Positions 44,731 to 53,623 are shown, counted from the stretch's first letter. The stretch is 64,000 bases of DNA from Pseudomonadota bacterium (GCA_023440825.1 JAEXRL010000024.1:1-64000); one strand, 5' to 3'. The notes: a model not told the origin generated them from the sequence alone. Translations and numbers: made by a program.

Positions 44731-45897
44731 ATGATTCGAGACAGCCAATCTTTTTCCGAATTTTTAACGTCACTACGACGCTTTGTTCGTGAAGAACTCA
44801 TCCCTCATGAAGCTTTGGTCGCCAAGCAAGATGAAGTACCCGAGAACCTAGTACAAAAAATGGCAAAACAAAACATGTTTGGCTATTCCATTCCCGAGCA
44901 ATACGGGGGCTTGGGTATGACAACTGAGGAGCTGGTGTTAGCTGCTATGGAACTTTCCCAATGCTCTGTCGCTTTTCGCGCAAGGGTCGGCACTAATACT
45001 GGTATTGGTTCAGAAGCAGTGGTTGCCGATGGAACCGAAGAACAAAAACAGCGCTATCTTCCAAAGCTCGCTACTGGTGAGCTTACTGGCTGCTTTGCGC
45101 TCACTGAGCCCGATGCCGGCTCTGACGCCACCGCCTTAAGCACAAGCGCTAGACGCGATGGCGATTACTTCGTACTTAATGGCACCAAATGCTTCATTAC
45201 TAATGCACCCATAGCCGGATTATTTACCGTTTTGGCTCGTACCGATCCAACAGAACCACGAGCCAAAGGTATCTCCGCATTTTTGATAGAGCGTGACACA
45301 CCAGGCTTATCGGTGGGTAAGGCTTACGACAAAATGGGGCAAGAGGGCTCGCCAGTTTCCGAAGTGTATTTCGATGACTGCCGGGTTCCTCGTAGCAGCC
45401 TTATCGGAGGCCAAGAAGGCCAAGGCTTTAGCACCGCCATGAAAGTTCTGAACAAACAGCGCATCCACTTGGCTGCACTGTGTATAGGCCCAGCTATACG
45501 TATGCTGGACGATGCCATAGAGTTCGTCGCCCACCGCAAGCAATTCAATCAGCCATTAATGAACTTCCAATTGATTCAGGCCATGATCGCCGACTGCAAA
45601 ACCGATATTGAGGCAGCAAAAGCCCTGATATTACAAACGGCACGACAACGCGACGCGGGTGAGGACGTAACGATGAACGCCTCGATCTGCAAATACTTTG
45701 CCTCTGAGATGTGTGGACGAGTCGCTGATCGCTGTGTCCAGATGTTTGGGGGTTATGGCTACATTTTAGAGCAGTCTGTCGCACGTTTTTACCGCGACGT
45801 CAGATTGTTCCGCCTGTACGAGGGAACCAGCCAAATACATCAGCTCAATATAGCTCGACTCACGCTTAACGCAGCAGGCCATACATTGGCACGTTAA
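44731..45897 (+). CDS. Acyl-CoA dehydrogenase
   Basis: This 388-residue FAD enzyme has the usual three-domain fold. LTEPDAGSDATALSTSARRDGD is the substrate and FAD motif, and the catalytic Glu is in RLYEGTSQIHQLNIAR (Glu364). It dehydrogenates a short acyl-CoA and passes electrons to ETF. It is the first gene of a five-gene run to 51394, divergent from the IclR pair. Its specific substrate is unknown; the pathway is discussed in the findings. Confidence 0.92.
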   Translation: MIRDSQSFSEFLTSLRRFVREELIPHEALVAKQDEVPENLVQKMAKQNMFGYSIPEQYGGLGMTTEELVLAAMELSQCSVAFRARVGTNTGIGSEAVVADGTEEQKQRYLPKLATGELTGCFALTEPDAGSDATALSTSARRDGDYFVLNGTKCFITNAPIAGLFTVLARTDPTEPRAKGISAFLIERDTPGLSVGKAYDKMGQEGSPVSEVYFDDCRVPRSSLIGGQEGQGFSTAMKVLNKQRIHLAALCIGPAIRMLDDAIEFVAHRKQFNQPLMNFQLIQAMIADCKTDIEAAKALILQTARQRDAGEDVTMNASICKYFASEMCGRVADRCVQMFGGYGYILEQSVARFYRDVRLFRLYEGTSQIHQLNIARLTLNAAGHTLAR

Positions 45898-45944
45898 TAA
45901 AGTTCGTACCCAGCATTTAATTATAAAGATCAAGGAGACCTAAA

Positions 45945-46910
45945 ATGCTAAAAACAACCATTATGTCGGCAGCCATCGCCGTGACCAGTATTCTGTCACC
46001 GGCTGCCGCGCAAGATAACTACCCGCAACGCCCGATTACGCTCATCATCCCCTTTGCACCTGGCGGCTCCACCGATATTTTAGGCCGGCTACTAGCGGAG
46101 GAGATGAGCAACCGCCTAGGGCAGCCAGTGATCGTTGAAAACAAAGCAGGTGCCGGCGGAAATATAGGAGGCAGTTACGTAGCTCGCGCTAAGCCCGATG
46201 GCTACACCTTGATGGTCGCTGCAGCAGGCCCAACAGTTATCAATCCCAGCTTATACGACAATATGCAGTTCAGCCCAGTTACTGACCTGCGCCCGATCAC
46301 CGCGCTTACACGTGAGCACAACGTGATGGCTGTCAATGCCTCAAGCCCAATCACTACACTCAAGGAATTCATCACTTACGCCAAAGACAAGCCAGTCACT
46401 TTTGGCTCTTCCGGCACGGGCTCCCCTAGCCATCTGTCGGGTGAGCTCATGAATCACATGCTTGGTCTGGAGATGACCCATATCGCCTATAAAGGCTCTG
46501 GTCCCGCCGTCGTTGACCTACTAGCAGGCCATATTACTGTGATGATAGATAATATGCCCCCATTAATGCCACATATACAAAATGGCACACTCAGAGCCAT
46601 CGCCGTCCCCAGCCCAGAGCGTACGGACGCCCTACCCAATACCCCCACCTTCAAAGAAGCTGGCGTCGATGACTTTGTCGTCATGGCTTGGAAAGGGCTG
46701 ATGGCTCCCGCTGGGACACCCGATGCCATTGTTCAAAAAATCTATGACACGGCCACGGACATCTTGGCCATGCCCGTCATGCAAACCCGTTTAGCCGAAA
46801 TGGGTGCAGAGCCTTATGGCAATACCCCAGAGCAATTCGCACAGCAAATTAAAGACGAAACACAATGGTGGGCTGAAATCATCAAGCGCACTGGCACCAC
46901 TCTGAACTAA
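45945..46910 (+). CDS. Bug family tripartite tricarboxylate transporter substrate-binding protein
   Basis: This 321-residue periplasmic receptor has a signal peptide ending at SPAAAQ. The Bug motifs are YPQRPITLIIPFAPGGSTDILGR, VENKAGAGGNIGGS and PTFKEAGVDDFVV. It sits inside the acyl-CoA catabolic operon, so it probably binds the carboxylate that is then activated by the synthetase. AAGGAGACC precedes the ATG. TctA/TctB are absent. Confidence 0.92.
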   Translation: MLKTTIMSAAIAVTSILSPAAAQDNYPQRPITLIIPFAPGGSTDILGRLLAEEMSNRLGQPVIVENKAGAGGNIGGSYVARAKPDGYTLMVAAAGPTVINPSLYDNMQFSPVTDLRPITALTREHNVMAVNASSPITTLKEFITYAKDKPVTFGSSGTGSPSHLSGELMNHMLGLEMTHIAYKGSGPAVVDLLAGHITVMIDNMPPLMPHIQNGTLRAIAVPSPERTDALPNTPTFKEAGVDDFVVMAWKGLMAPAGTPDAIVQKIYDTATDILAMPVMQTRLAEMGAEPYGNTPEQFAQQIKDETQWWAEIIKRTGTTLN

Positions 46911-46920
46911 ACCTATGTGC

Positions 46921-46943
46921 CGCGCTCCACCGTACGGAGCGCG
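46921..46943. other. Intra-operon hairpin
   Basis: CGCGCTCC (46921-46928) / GGAGCGCG (46936-46943) forms a perfect 8-bp GC-rich stem in the 138-base gap between the Bug gene and the second dehydrogenase. No T-run follows. It may be a processing or attenuation element. Confidence 0.35.
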
Positions 46944-47048
46944 CCTCAGCCTCTGAGCAGAGACTGGGTCCCTTGCACAACATAGATTAAAAAACACAAA
47001 TGGCGCTCCCTTGTAGACGCCGCAAATATCCGCATAGGTAATTAAACG

Positions 47049-48224
47049 ATGACAGATGCTGCAACACACGTTCGAGCAGACATGGGACAACTGCGCCAAC
47101 GTGTTCGAAATTTCATTAATGACGTAGCTATTCCTTTGGAAAGCCCGGCAATAGAACGTGATGTAGAAAAACTGGATAGCATCACTCTATCCCTACGCCA
47201 ACAAGCCAAGCAGGCTGGCATCTACACTCCTCAACTCCCTCGTGAGTGGGGTGGGCTAGGACTCAATTGGACAGAGTGTGCTGAAATTTTTGAAGAGGCG
47301 GGACGAGGCCTGTTAGGTCCACTGGCCTTGAACTGTGCTGCTCCCGACCAGCCCAATATGTGGTTGCTGCTCAATTTAGGAACACCAGAGCAATTACAGC
47401 AGTTCCTAGTTCCCATAGCAAACGGCAGTAAAAGAGCGTGTTTTGCCATGACCGAACCGGCCCCGGGTGCAGGCTCCGATCCCTCCATGCTGGCAACACA
47501 AGCAACACGCACCGCTGGAGGGTGGATACTGAATGGGCATAAAACTTTCATTAGTGGTGGCGTTCAAGCCGATTTTGCCATTGTTCCTGCACAAACAGAT
47601 CAGGGTGTGACCTTATTCATCCTTGATACCCAGCAGCCAGGTTTCAATGTTATTCGTGACGTCGGTATGAGCACTGCTTATCAAATTGGCGGGCATGCCC
47701 AGATTGTTATCCAAGACTGTTTCGTTACTGATGAGCAGATCTTGGGCGAAGTGGGCAAGGGTTTACAGCATGCGCAACAGCGCCTGGAGCCAGCGCGCCT
47801 AGCTCACTGCATGCGCTTCATCGGACGAGCCAGCCGAGCCATGGAACTAGCGCAAGACTACGTACTCAATCGGCACTCATTTGGCCAGCCCCTGTCTGAG
47901 GCACAACAAATCCAAGCGATGGTCGCCGACTCTCACATTGACCTGCATGCCAGCCGGCTGATGACACGTCACTGCGCCGAGCTACTTGATGCAGGTCAAT
48001 CAATACGCCACGAGTCAGCCATGACTAAGGTATTCGTCTCGGATGCCATTGGCCGAGTATGCGATAGAGCCGTACAAATGATGGGAGCTTTAGGTGTGTC
48101 TGACGATGCCCCCGTCTCGACAATTTGGCGTGAGGCGCGACCTTTTCGAATTTACGATGGTGCCAATGAACTCCACCGCAGCATGCTGGCCCGCCGAATT
48201 TTTTATCGTAATCTCCAGCCTTAG
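47049..48224 (+). CDS. Acyl-CoA dehydrogenase family protein, Asp at the usual catalytic Glu
   Basis: This 391-residue flavoprotein has the motif AMTEPAPGAGSDPSMLATQATR and a C-terminal RIYDGANELHRSMLARRI. The family catalytic Glu of YEG is Asp here (about residue 369). Asp also occurs at this place in some FadE-like and ACAD10/11-type members, so activity may persist with a different substrate size or mechanism. It lies third in the acyl-CoA operon. Confidence 0.88.
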   Translation: MTDAATHVRADMGQLRQRVRNFINDVAIPLESPAIERDVEKLDSITLSLRQQAKQAGIYTPQLPREWGGLGLNWTECAEIFEEAGRGLLGPLALNCAAPDQPNMWLLLNLGTPEQLQQFLVPIANGSKRACFAMTEPAPGAGSDPSMLATQATRTAGGWILNGHKTFISGGVQADFAIVPAQTDQGVTLFILDTQQPGFNVIRDVGMSTAYQIGGHAQIVIQDCFVTDEQILGEVGKGLQHAQQRLEPARLAHCMRFIGRASRAMELAQDYVLNRHSFGQPLSEAQQIQAMVADSHIDLHASRLMTRHCAELLDAGQSIRHESAMTKVFVSDAIGRVCDRAVQMMGALGVSDDAPVSTIWREARPFRIYDGANELHRSMLARRIFYRNLQP

Positions 48225-48252
48225 GCTCTACACCCTCTAAACAGGATCCAGT

Positions 48253-49242
48253 ATGACTTCATTTTCTGCACTACGACTGCACAAAACGGATGCTAGCCCT
48301 ACACCGGATTGCCGTATTGATACCTTAACGCTAGAGCAACTGTCCGCTGGCGATGTGGTCATTCGTATCGCCTATTCCAGCTTGAATTACAAAGACGCCT
48401 TGGCCTATGCAGGTCGTGGAAAAATCATTCGCTCTTTCCCTAGAATTACGGGTATCGACTTCGTTGGTCACGTCGAGTCTAGTCATGACGCACGCTTTCA
48501 AGCGGGCGACCAAGTGATCGTACATGGCTTCGGTGTCGGCGTAGAACACGATGGTGGACATGCACAGTACGCACGCGTACCCGCAGACTGGGTGATGAAG
48601 CTACCTGAAAACATGAGTCTGCTGGACGCTTGCAGTATAGGAGCGGCCGGCTACACCGCTGCCCTGTCCCTACACTGGATGGAACAGTGCGGCCTCACCC
48701 CTGAGCAAGGAGATATCGCCATTACAGGCGCAACAGGTGGTGTTGCCAGCTTAGCCATAGACATACTCAGCCACCGAGGCTATCAAGTATGTGCCATTAC
48801 CAGCAAAACAACATTGACAGACTATCTGATGAGTCTGGGTGCCAAACAAGTACAAACTGTACCTGACTTAAGCGCAAACCGACCTTTACGGAGTGCTCAA
48901 TGGGCAGGTGCTATAGACAGCGTAGGCGGAGACATACTGCCATGGTTACTCAGCACAACTCAGGCAGAGGGTGTTGTCACCTCGTTTGGTAATGCCGCCG
49001 GCTCTGACCTAAGCACCACCGTTTTTCCTTTTATTTTGCGCGGTGTGAAGCTACTGGGCATAAACGCAAACAGTCCATTATCGCTACGTGAGCAAGTCTG
49101 GCATAAGTTACATACCATCTACAGCCCTTCCAAGCTGCACGAAATTCGTCACATCATTTCACTGGCCGATTTGCCAAGCACTATGGAAGCGATGCTAGCG
49201 CGCGAAACCCATGGTCGCTTTATCGTTGACATGACTCTTTGA
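48253..49242 (+). CDS. acuI: YhdH/YhfP family oxidoreductase, acryloyl-CoA reductase (AcuI)-like
   Basis: This 329-residue zinc-free medium-chain dehydrogenase has an NADPH motif ITGATGGVASLAIDILSHRG and the family start FSALRLHKTDA with SSLNYKDALAYAGRGKI. AcuI-type members reduce acryloyl-CoA to propionyl-CoA. Its place between an acyl-CoA dehydrogenase and an acyl-CoA synthetase fits a C3-CoA route. AcuI is assigned by similarity and context only. Confidence 0.82.
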   Translation: MTSFSALRLHKTDASPTPDCRIDTLTLEQLSAGDVVIRIAYSSLNYKDALAYAGRGKIIRSFPRITGIDFVGHVESSHDARFQAGDQVIVHGFGVGVEHDGGHAQYARVPADWVMKLPENMSLLDACSIGAAGYTAALSLHWMEQCGLTPEQGDIAITGATGGVASLAIDILSHRGYQVCAITSKTTLTDYLMSLGAKQVQTVPDLSANRPLRSAQWAGAIDSVGGDILPWLLSTTQAEGVVTSFGNAAGSDLSTTVFPFILRGVKLLGINANSPLSLREQVWHKLHTIYSPSKLHEIRHIISLADLPSTMEAMLARETHGRFIVDMTL

Positions 49243-49252
49243 TTCTCAGCAC

Positions 49253-51394
49253 ATGAATACACCTGAAACACTAAAAAAGCTATTTACTCCGCGCAGCATC
49301 GCTATTGTTGGCGCATCAGAAACGCCCGGAAAAATTGGAGCTATGCCCATCACCCTACTTAAAAAATACGGGTACAACGGGCATATCTATCCGGTTAACC
49401 CACGCTCCCAGTCCATTCAGGGCTTGCCCTGTTATGCGACACTGGCCGGTATTCCAAACAACATTGACCTAGTCATCATTTCTGTTCCCGCCAAGCACGC
49501 CTACACCGCTCTAGAGAACGCTCGCCCTGGACAAATTGCTAGCGCAGTTATTTTTTCCTCGGGTTTTGCAGAAATTGATGCCACTGGCGCTGATGAACAA
49601 AAACGTCTAGCCGCTCTGGCCCACGAACGGGGCATTCGCCTACTGGGACCGAACTGCTTGGGTTTTATGAACATTAGGGAAAATGTCTTTGCCACTTTTT
49701 CCCCCGTTGCATTGAATCATGCTATCGAGGCCGGCAATATCGGTGTGGTGTCGCAAAGTGGGGCCTTCGGTGCCTATGCCTGCAGCATGATGCTCGAGCG
49801 AGGCATAGGCTTGTCCACATGGATCACCACGGGCAATGAAAGCGACATTGATGTGGCCGACTGCATAGCGCTATTGGCTACAGACCCGCATACAGACGTC
49901 ATCATGACGTATATGGAAGGCTGCCAAGACGGCGAAAAACTCAAACGTGCCTTTTTAGCAGCAAACCAAGCTAATAAACGCATTGTGGTTACTAAGGTAG
50001 GTCGTACACAAGCCGGAGCCCAAGCCGCCGCCTCGCATACCGCAGCCCTGGCCGGCGATGATGCTGTCTACGATGCCTTGTTTCATCAATATGGCGTGTT
50101 GCGCACACACTCTTTAGAAGAGTTCTTCAATATAGGTCAAGCTCTCAGTGTCTGGCGCAATCCACCACGCAATACAGGCTTAGCCATTATGTCCCTATCG
50201 GGAGGCGTAGGGGCACTCATGGCGGACGATGCACAGGAAATGGGGCTAGATTTACCCGCTATGCCAGAGGCAGCACAGCGTCGCCTACTGGAACGCATCC
50301 CTTTTGCAGGAACTCAAAATCCGGTTGATGTCACTGGACAAGCAGTAGCCGAACCAAGCATCTTTAATGACACCGCTCACGACATGCTGTCCTCAGGGCA
50401 ATTTGGAGCACTGGTTATCTTCTTGGCCGCTGCCGGAAGCAGCGACGCTTTCTGGCCGCATATTGAACACTTTGCCGCTTCCATCCACAAATCCTACCCG
50501 GATATCCCAATCGCCCTAGTCGCCCTGCTTCCCGAGGCTCGCCGTCTCGCGCTCGAACAGCACGGCTGCCTGACCTTCGCTGACCCCTCTATGGCAATAC
50601 GCACCGTAGGCACCTTACTGAAACAGAATCGGAATATCGCCAACACTCCGTCAGGGACTGAGCTAAGCGCGCAAGAAGAAAACGCTTTCCGCTCTCCAGT
50701 GCTCAACGAAGCGGAGTCCCTAAGTGTACTCAAACAAGCCGGAATCCCCTCCGCTCAGTTTGCCATCGCCCAATCAAGCACCGAGGCCGCGGCCATCACC
50801 CAGCAATTTGCATGCCCCACCGCCATGAAAATACTGTCGCGCGACATACTTCATAAAAGCGATATAGGCGGCATACGTTTACATGTCACGGATCAGGAAA
50901 ACGCCATCAAGGCTTTCAAAGACATCATGGCTAACGCACATAGCCACGCACCTCAGGCTAAGATTGATGGAGTGTTGATTGCCCCCATGATTACTGGCGG
51001 TATTGAATGCATTGCCGGCGTACATTGCGACCCTACTTTTGGTCCTGTCGTCATGTTTGGCCTGGGCGGCATCTTTGTCGAAATCCTTAAAGACACAAGT
51101 TTCAGGCTAGCGCCATTCAATGAAACAGAAGCCTTAAGTATGATTCAGGAAACCCGTGCCTATGACATTCTCAAGGGCGCCCGTGGTCAAGCCCCTGCCG
51201 ATATTCAAGCACTAGCGCAAGCCCTGTCTTCGCTATCGGTACTTGCTCACACACACCGGGAACAGATTGAATCCATAGACATTAACCCTTTAGTAGTGCG
51301 GGAACAGGGGCAAGGCGTCGTCGCACTAGATGCCTTAATTCTGACCTCACCAGCTTGTCATGCTCTACAAGCTGAACCCGTAACAACAGCCTAA
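49253..51394 (+). CDS. Acyl-CoA synthetase (NDP-forming), fused alpha-beta type
   Basis: This 713-residue protein has three parts. First comes a CoA-binding domain (LFTPRSIAIVGASETPGKIG). Next is a succinyl-CoA-ligase-like domain, with the phosphohistidine candidate in AAASHTAALAGDDA near residue 262. Last is an ATP-grasp domain from about 480 (LSVLKQAGIPSAQFAIA, then AMKILSRDILHKSDIGG, GLGGIFVEIL). It makes an acyl-CoA from an acid, with NDP and phosphate as products. It begins ten bases after the AcuI-like gene. The superfamily includes DddX, an ATP-dependent DMSP lyase; I cannot tell from motifs whether this protein is one. Confidence 0.88.
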   Translation: MNTPETLKKLFTPRSIAIVGASETPGKIGAMPITLLKKYGYNGHIYPVNPRSQSIQGLPCYATLAGIPNNIDLVIISVPAKHAYTALENARPGQIASAVIFSSGFAEIDATGADEQKRLAALAHERGIRLLGPNCLGFMNIRENVFATFSPVALNHAIEAGNIGVVSQSGAFGAYACSMMLERGIGLSTWITTGNESDIDVADCIALLATDPHTDVIMTYMEGCQDGEKLKRAFLAANQANKRIVVTKVGRTQAGAQAAASHTAALAGDDAVYDALFHQYGVLRTHSLEEFFNIGQALSVWRNPPRNTGLAIMSLSGGVGALMADDAQEMGLDLPAMPEAAQRRLLERIPFAGTQNPVDVTGQAVAEPSIFNDTAHDMLSSGQFGALVIFLAAAGSSDAFWPHIEHFAASIHKSYPDIPIALVALLPEARRLALEQHGCLTFADPSMAIRTVGTLLKQNRNIANTPSGTELSAQEENAFRSPVLNEAESLSVLKQAGIPSAQFAIAQSSTEAAAITQQFACPTAMKILSRDILHKSDIGGIRLHVTDQENAIKAFKDIMANAHSHAPQAKIDGVLIAPMITGGIECIAGVHCDPTFGPVVMFGLGGIFVEILKDTSFRLAPFNETEALSMIQETRAYDILKGARGQAPADIQALAQALSSLSVLAHTHREQIESIDINPLVVREQGQGVVALDALILTSPACHALQAEPVTTA

Positions 51395-51469
51395 ACTAGG
51401 CCGCCGGGCCGCTTTATCAGCCCGGCCTTAGTTAAGTCGTACCCCACTGCCTTTTTGAAAAGGCCAAAA

Positions 51470-51503
51470 AAAAGCTACCGTTTTTTCAACGATAGCTTTT
51501 TTA
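51470..51503 (-). terminator. Terminator of tRNA-Leu copy 1
   Basis: AGCTATCGTT / AACGGTAGCT (with one G-U pair), read leftwards, ends in eight T. An almost identical hairpin follows tRNA-Leu copy 2 at 55096. Confidence 0.85.
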
Positions 51504-51507
51504 AATC

Positions 51508-51592
51508 TGGTGCCCAGAAGAGGACTCGAACCTCCACACCTTGCGGCACATGGACCTGAACCATGCGCGTCTACCAATTCCGCCACCTGGGC
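51508..51592 (-). tRNA. tRNA-Leu (CAG), copy 1
   Basis: This 85-base tRNA gene with an encoded CCA has the long variable arm of leucine tRNAs. Read leftwards it begins GCCCAGGTGGCGG, carries loop TTCAGGT with anticodon CAG, and ends GGGCACCA. The T arm GGTTCGAGTCC is present. It is identical in all 85 bases to the tRNA at 55001-55085, but in inverse orientation. Confidence 0.97.
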
Positions 51593-51654
51593 TTATGCTT
51601 AACACTTAGTAAGTATAATTAAGCAAAGAAGATTATTCTAAACCACAAAAAAGC

Positions 51655-51689
51655 TCATGGCAAGCGGTTTATCAAAATACTTGCCATGA
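51655..51689 (-). terminator. Orphan leftward terminator
   Basis: TCATGGCAAG (51655-51664) / CTTGCCATGA (51680-51689) is a perfect 10-bp stem. Read leftwards it is followed by GCTTTTTTG. No leftward gene lies directly upstream: the next coding sequence is on the plus strand at 51912. Confidence 0.6.
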
Positions 51690-51911
51690 ACTCGTAGAAA
51701 CGATAAGCTTATTAGGCTTAAATATCAAGAAATGGGTATCCATGCCAACCTGTGCACCCGCATAAGGTGGTTTTATCGATATGGCCTCTAGGCAAACAAC
51801 GGGATATGCATAACGTCGTCAACGACTTTACCGCTTTCTAGCTTGTTTCACGGGTCTTTTATTCCAACTTGCTCACCCGGACTTGTTCCAAGAGCTAAAC
51901 AGGAGCCAAGC

Positions 51912-52217
51912 ATGTCTGCACTCAGCAGCTTTCAGCTGACTTTACAAGAAAACACCTATTACATCCATGCCCGTACGGGCAGTTCAGTGCTTGAAATCGC
52001 TCAAGACTCAAAAATACTAGGCTCGTTCGAACCGCGCTGGCTAGGTCGTACGAGTAGTGGCGGTTACTGGCGGCATTTCACCGAACAAATCCATAGCACG
52101 CTGCTATTAAATATGGATGCGATTGCACGCCTCATAGACCAGCACCGCGAACAAAATCTGGATACCTCCTTAGACGATATTTGCTTAGAAGGCCGCTTAC
52201 GCAGCCTTAGCCATTAA
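51912..52217 (+). CDS. Hypothetical protein in the tRNA-Leu-flanked segment
   Basis: This 101-residue protein is not recognised. It starts MSALSSFQLTLQENTYYIH after a good AGGAG. GSSVLEIAQDSKILGSF and RTSSGGYWRHFTEQIHSTLL suggest a small mixed alpha/beta fold, with a charged, helical C-terminus. It has no signal peptide or cysteines beyond one. A longer frame from 51843 is unlikely. It is convergent with the SIP gene 11 bases away. Confidence 0.65.
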   Translation: MSALSSFQLTLQENTYYIHARTGSSVLEIAQDSKILGSFEPRWLGRTSSGGYWRHFTEQIHSTLLLNMDAIARLIDQHREQNLDTSLDDICLEGRLRSLSH

Positions 52218-52228
52218 GGCAGGCCAGC

Positions 52229-53029
52229 TTAATCGTTGTGCTGCTCGTGCACAGCGATCTCACCCTGACGCCAATAACTGCTGGCACGAATCAAGCGTTT
52301 ATCGTGCTGGCGTTCCTGTACCCAGTACTCGCGCATGCTTTTGGCCATGCTAGACTCAGCCGCTATCCACACAAAACCGCGTCCGCTTAGCACGGGCGCG
52401 GCGGATACGCTAGCCAGCAAACCATCCATACCTGCAAACGTAGGCACCCAATGCACTGGCACCTCATCGGGTGCATTCACCAAGCCCGCCGTTAACAAGC
52501 TACGCGCATACACAAAAACCTGAATGGCTGTTTGACCTTGTAGCTCTTCAATGCGACGCGCCATCGCTGGCACCGCCGCCTCATCACCAATCAGTACGTG
52601 CCAATCAAAATCCTGAGCCACCAGCATCGACCCTCTGGGGCCAGCCACACCTAGCTTATCCCCTACCTTAGCCTGCTGCGCCCACTCGCACGCCGGCCCG
52701 GAGCCATGCAAGACAAAGTCTATATCTAACTCTTGCTCACTCTCGCGGTACGCCCGTGGCGTGTAATCACGTAATATAGGTTTAGGCTGACCTGCAGGAA
52801 ACACCATGCCGCTTTCTCCCAACTGAGGCAGCACCGGTACTTTTTGGCCAGGTTCGGGAAAGACCAGTTTCACGTGGTCGTCAAAACCCGGTGAGTAAAA
52901 CTCATGCAAGTCCGTGCCCGTCAAGGTAATACGGTACATATCCGGCCCAAGAGCCTGTTTTTCCTTTACGCTTAATAAACGCATTTTCAAGGTATGCGCC
53001 ACCTTTTTGGTATCCCATGCTGTTTGCAT
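52229..53029 (-). CDS. Siderophore-interacting protein (FAD-dependent ferric reductase, YqjH/ViuB-like)
   Basis: This 266-residue flavoprotein has the FAD motif RDYTPR (residues 87-92), DFVLHGSGPACEWAQQAKVGD and the C-terminal NAD(P)-binding region (HVLIGDEAAVPAMARRI). Such proteins reduce ferric siderophores to release iron in the cytoplasm. It overlaps the PadR gene by one base (TAATG), so it is translated together with it, as a same-strand version of the E. coli yqjI-yqjH pair. Confidence 0.88.
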   Translation of the reverse strand: MQTAWDTKKVAHTLKMRLLSVKEKQALGPDMYRITLTGTDLHEFYSPGFDDHVKLVFPEPGQKVPVLPQLGESGMVFPAGQPKPILRDYTPRAYRESEQELDIDFVLHGSGPACEWAQQAKVGDKLGVAGPRGSMLVAQDFDWHVLIGDEAAVPAMARRIEELQGQTAIQVFVYARSLLTAGLVNAPDEVPVHWVPTFAGMDGLLASVSAAPVLSGRGFVWIAAESSMAKSMREYWVQERQHDKRLIRASSYWRQGEIAVHEQHND

Positions 53030-53595
53030 TACTTTTCCTGTTTTAAGGCACGGATCTCTTGCACCGCGCGTTCTAAAATGGCCACGATCTGCGCTTGCTG
53101 CGCATGATTTGCATCGGCCTGTTCAAACAAGGCCTCTTTCAAGCTTTGACGTATCAACACAAATTCGGGCAACCAGCCTGTTTGTTCCTGAGCTTGCTGC
53201 ACAGTACCTTGCCCAGACACGGCATTGCGTATCCACAGCATCTTGCGCCCTCGATAATCCAGAGTACGCAAAAAATAATCGCTGCTTTCCTGGTGCTGCC
53301 GTAAATATGCTGCCCCGCCTTCAGACAGGCTATACAGCTTGCGCCGCCCTTCTTGTCGCAGCCTTAACCAGCCCTGCTGCTGGCAATGTGCCAAGGCGGG
53401 ATAAATACTCCCGGCACTGGGTATATAGCTATTTTGGCTTAATAAGGCAAAGCGGCGTATCAATTGATATCCGTGTGCCTCGCCCAAATCGCGCACAAAC
53501 GCCAGCAACATTAAGTAAGTCGCCTGCGAAGAATACTTCCTGCCCTGCCCCATATCTTGCAGAAAACGCTCTGCTTCCACTGCACTGATTGTCAT
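53029..53595 (-). CDS. PadR family transcriptional regulator
   Basis: This 188-residue regulator has a PadR winged helix from about residue 22 (TYLMLLAFVRDLGEAHGYQLIRRF, split across helices, and PSAGSIYPALAHCQQQGWLRL). A helical C-terminal dimerisation part follows. Its E. coli relative YqjI represses the SIP gene yqjH in response to metals; the His-rich extension of YqjI is absent here. It overlaps the SIP gene by one base and is divergent from chrA. Confidence 0.87.
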   Translation of the reverse strand: MTISAVEAERFLQDMGQGRKYSSQATYLMLLAFVRDLGEAHGYQLIRRFALLSQNSYIPSAGSIYPALAHCQQQGWLRLRQEGRRKLYSLSEGGAAYLRQHQESSDYFLRTLDYRGRKMLWIRNAVSGQGTVQQAQEQTGWLPEFVLIRQSLKEALFEQADANHAQQAQIVAILERAVQEIRALKQEK

Positions 53596-53603
53596 CTTTT
53601 ACC

Positions 53604-53623
53604 TATATCGTAAGATATATCGT
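53604..53623. promoter_or_regulatory. PadR operator candidate
   Basis: TATATC GTAA GATATA (53604-53619) is a perfect 6-bp dyad, and ATATCGT repeats directly at 53605 and 53617. It lies 9 bases upstream of the PadR start, in the divergent gap to chrA. Binding is inferred. Confidence 0.45.

Larger units (their letters stand above)
51395..51911. other. Intergenic region with tRNA-Leu, its terminator and an orphan terminator
   Basis: Just after the synthetase stop, AACTAGGCCGCCGGGC / GCCCGGCCTTAGTT (51394-51433) forms an imperfect GC-rich hairpin without a T-run. The leftward tRNA-Leu and its terminator follow, then an unassigned leftward terminator at 51655. The rest, up to the Shine-Dalgarno AGGAG at 51901, shows no credible gene. 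Confidence 0.5.

Noticed and set aside
52914..53588. 224-codon plus-strand open frame over PadR and SIP
   Set aside because: Both minus-strand genes have clear domain motifs; the plus frame has none.
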